Part shown: piece after piece, positions 61,377-64,000 of the stretch
Position numbering within the stretch: the stretch's first letter is position 1
Layout: each line of letters starts with the position of its first letter
From: Endocalyx cinctus
Taxonomy: Eukaryota > Ascomycota > Sordariomycetes > Amphisphaeriales > Apiosporaceae
Assembly (NCBI GenBank): GCA_001600455.1
Contig: BCKC01000002.1
Location: 372,001 to 436,000, forward strand
Length of the DNA: 64,000 nucleotides
Direction: 5' to 3'
The notes under the pieces: generated by a model
Told to the model about the DNA's origin: nothing
Database searches by the model: none
Seen by the model: only the letters and a program-made list of their open reading frames with translations
Program-made: the position numbers and the translations under genes

Positions 61377-62207
61377 GTTGATGATAGTGTTACAAAAATG
61401 TTCAATAATTGACGTAAATTAAAACATTACCCTCTACGAATTTTCCAGTAGAATTAGAGCGTAATTACATAGATACTAATCCTAAGAATAAAATAAAAAT
61501 ACCGTTATAATCGTCTTACTTTTATCTCTCTAATAATATAAATTTCCTACGAATTATTCATTATTTAATATACGAAAAATAAAGAGTAAAGTAGATGATT
61601 CTTAGTGATATCGGGCGCAATCCATTTTGGCGACCGCCTGGCAGTTTGCCTAGGTAGGTGGAATGTTGGCGTGTATACCGTAATCCTTTCTTTTTCTTTT
61701 GATGCCAACTGTTAATTGACGCTAATATTGTCGCAGTACAGGTGGCAGGGCGCCTTTTGGGGCGAATCTGTCAGCCCAGTGAGAACTTCTAGGGAATGTA
61801 CTGAAGTGAGCGGGCAGGGTCAGCTTGCGGCGAGTCATCACTGGCATGTCACTACTAAGTATGGGTAGGTTGATATTATAAGGGTTGGTGACTTGTACTT
61901 GTACAATGAGAACGGCGAATTTACAGGGATCTTTTTCCATTTCACCAGGGGCAAGGGCCTAAATGTATCTTATAATATAAATTTACGGAGTACACTGCCA
62001 CTGCCCCAGACATGTGCCGCTCTCCCTCCCCTTCGTCTACAACATCATTGACTCGTTATAGGGCATGTGTGCGAAAATACCAACTCGAACATGGGATATA
62101 TCATCTATCGATATCGCCTACCCTATGCTACATGGCACTTCAGCATCATAGCGCAGACACGCACTTCTCTTCGAAACCTGTACCATCACTAGTTAAATAT
62201 TTATGGG
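61377..62207. other. intergenic region
   Basis: 0.8 kb, very AT-rich in its first part, with a CCTAGGTAGGTGG palindrome-like motif at 61649-61660 and a TACGGAGTAC at 61984-61993. No gene is supported. Confidence 0.5.
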
Positions 62208-64000
62208 ATGGCTGATCCTTTATCTCTTATCGGTGGTATCACAGGAGGGCTGCAGCTTATCTTGACAGCCGCAGAGGTCTTGCTTGCTTCTATCAAGCTA
62301 ATGAAAGACATGAAGGAGGCACCAGTGAGACTTGCGACACTGCTGAATGACGTGGAAGACTCTACGTCACGATTGTGCCATAGCTGCAATACGAGGTCCG
62401 AGTTTTTTCTTGGCTTGGACGGCCCTCAGGCGGCTCGGTTATCTCGCTGCATCGTCGCGCTTCAGCCAGCAATACGAGACATTCATAACACGATAACGCC
62501 ATTATTCGAGAGTAAGCAAGGAAAGCTCGGCCCGACACGGAATCTGTGGAGATCTCTGGTGTCCGTGAAGGTAGAAAGAGAGCTACCCCAAAAGTTACAA
62601 AGGCTAAATCATCTCAATATCGAGGTCATACGAGAACTGGGGTTCATAAGCCTACACAACAACTTAATAATCCAAGAGCTTATTACAACTAATAGCAGGG
62701 CTTCAAACCAGGGTTTTATCAGTATCGAAGCGAAAATAGACTTACTGCAAGACAATTTTCACCAATTGGCCAGATCTATACAACAAGAACAGCAAGAAAC
62801 GTCGGAAAACTCCATTTACCCCACAACCCCGCCTAAAGGAGGGGATGTTTATCTGGCAGAAGCGTCAACAATGGCCGGTTACAGGTCGGAGGTTTCGGCG
62901 TCCCATTCAAGTACCAGGTTATTAGCTACAGGGTCCGAAAAGGTTCCTCCGGAAGCGGTAGTCTCGCACGAGAGATCAGAACAGATGCATCGTTATCTTA
63001 CGGGGGCGACCGGTCGAGTCGGCACCACGGTCGGACTGCGAAATATCATGTCCTCTTCGGAGCTCCCGACCGCAAAGCTTGACTACATCCTCTTCGGCAT
63101 CCGAACATTCTATTCACCGGGAAACTTCGACTCGACTTCCGTCGTTGCGAGGCCGCAATTTTGGGAGGATACGGACCTCGCCATCTACCTGATGAAGGTC
63201 GCGAAGGGTGCGCAGCGCGGCTCAAGCCGGAGCCAGACCCGGGGGTCCATTATCCTGGCGAAGTCTACGGCGAAAGGGACGGCCGCGCTGACCGACGCCA
63301 CAGCTACTGCCCTTATCGAGATCCTGAGCACGCTGTCGCCCGTAAATACAAGTGCCTGCCTCCAGGTCCGAGAGGATATACTTCGATACCTGGGTCGTCT
63401 GGCGCGGGAACAGCTACCTAACGGCCATCCCATAACTCTGGTCATGGACACTCTAAGAAGTGACGACGGCGACAAAAACGTGGCGCTCCGCGCCTTGGAA
63501 TACCTCGTGAACCATCTTCGGGCCACCCTCGGCCCCGTCCATCCGCTGACGCAGACGGGGACGTACCGCCTCTGCGGGCTCCTCCGTCGGAGCGGCGACC
63601 TCGGCGCGCTGCGCGTCGCTTGCGACGGCATCCGTGCGGTTCGCGCCCTTTTAGGACCGGATTCCTTGCAGGAACGCTGGCTGGCCCGCCAGCTCGAGCA
63701 CGTGTACATGGACCGGCGCGACTGGGCCGCCGCGCTGAGTATCTGCTTCGATATCGTAGGACACAAGCGGCTTGACGGCGGAAACCCAGATCCTACGTAC
63801 CGCGACGAGTGCGCCGTTATGACGATGGAAGATATCGCCAAAGCGTGCGAGTGCGGGGGCAGCGTGGAACTGGCCATTGCGTGGTTGAAGCAGGCTATCG
63901 TCAGCCACGGAATGGCGTTAGGACGGACCGACGCCCTGGATCATGTTCATGATAAGCTGAGGGAACTTCTCGTGCAAACCGGCGAGGAAGATGAACTTGC
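62208..64000 (+). CDS. HeLo-like N-terminal / TPR-type repeat protein, 3' end outside window
   Basis: ATG 62208 opens a frame with no stop through the last base of the window, at least 597 codons. The N-terminus MADPLSLIGGITGGLQLILT, followed by an amphipathic helical region to about residue 200, matches the HeLo-like/fungal STAND N-terminal type, whose relatives carry out membrane-targeting cell death in fungal NLR-like systems. A Ser/Thr/Gly-rich linker (~215-300) leads to an alpha-helical repeat region: LRATLGPVHPLTQTGTYRL, GIRAVRALLGPDSLQERWL and DWAAALSICFDIVGH read as TPR units. No NACHT or NB-ARC P-loop is visible within the portion present, so a short HeLo-TPR architecture is possible. 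The second half (from about 63000) is markedly GC-richer than the first. An in-frame intron cannot be excluded. Confidence 0.65.
   Translation, partial: MADPLSLIGGITGGLQLILTAAEVLLASIKLMKDMKEAPVRLATLLNDVEDSTSRLCHSCNTRSEFFLGLDGPQAARLSRCIVALQPAIRDIHNTITPLFESKQGKLGPTRNLWRSLVSVKVERELPQKLQRLNHLNIEVIRELGFISLHNNLIIQELITTNSRASNQGFISIEAKIDLLQDNFHQLARSIQQEQQETSENSIYPTTPPKGGDVYLAEASTMAGYRSEVSASHSSTRLLATGSEKVPPEAVVSHERSEQMHRYLTGATGRVGTTVGLRNIMSSSELPTAKLDYILFGIRTFYSPGNFDSTSVVARPQFWEDTDLAIYLMKVAKGAQRGSSRSQTRGSIILAKSTAKGTAALTDATATALIEILSTLSPVNTSACLQVREDILRYLGRLAREQLPNGHPITLVMDTLRSDDGDKNVALRALEYLVNHLRATLGPVHPLTQTGTYRLCGLLRRSGDLGALRVACDGIRAVRALLGPDSLQERWLARQLEHVYMDRRDWAAALSICFDIVGHKRLDGGNPDPTYRDECAVMTMEDIAKACECGGSVELAIAWLKQAIVSHGMALGRTDALDHVHDKLRELLVQTGEEDEL

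Noticed and set aside
61722..61940. 72-codon minus-strand frame
   Set aside because: No recognisable motif, AT-rich flank; chance frame cannot be excluded.

Overview
The window is nuclear DNA of a filamentous ascomycete (Pezizomycotina, most likely Sordariomycetes; I cannot name the genus). The evidence is: spliceosomal introns of about 50-150 bp with GTAAGT-like donors; fungus-specific families (Med15 with KIX, Nrm1/Whi5, LAA1, HET, Clr5, HeLo-like, DUF3669); long AT-rich gaps; and nonsense codons of the kind left by repeat-induced point mutation (RIP). No rRNA, intact tRNA, CRISPR or bacterial-type operon was seen.

Layout. 1-8240 is a gene-free AT-rich stretch ending in the leader of MED15 (8244-12809, +). 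Then come an Nrm1/Whi5 G1/S repressor (14683-16028, +), a small Cys/Ser-rich unknown (16676-17212, +), the giant HEAT-repeat trafficking protein LAA1/HEATR5 (24018-17764, -), a TACO1/YebC-type mitochondrial translation factor (24480-25590, +) and the cytochrome oxidase assembly factor PET100 (26364-25991, -). This 8-26 kb block is conserved housekeeping sequence. TACO1 and PET100 are convergent neighbours that both serve cytochrome c oxidase.

From about 26.8 kb the region becomes accessory: a fungal multi-span membrane protein, a DUF1330-like protein, a gene split by an in-frame amber codon, a leaderless Fe/Mn superoxide dismutase, a broken membrane-protein fragment beside a RIP-like mutated repeat ORF, a DUF3669 protein, a sulfotransferase-like protein, a small secreted cysteine-rich protein, a second secreted protein, a Ser/Thr-rich single-pass membrane protein, a tRNA-derived SINE-like element and a decayed alpha/beta-hydrolase.

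The right end (54.4-64 kb) holds a HET-domain protein, a Clr5-TPR protein, a histidine-phosphatase-fold protein that lacks the normal RHG catalytic motif, and the 5' part of a HeLo-like/TPR protein that runs off the edge. The HET and HeLo-like proteins belong to families used in fungal nonself recognition and programmed cell death, so this end is the best candidate for an unusual system.

Most multi-exon models were built by hand from splice sites and frame, and are spelled out in each entry.
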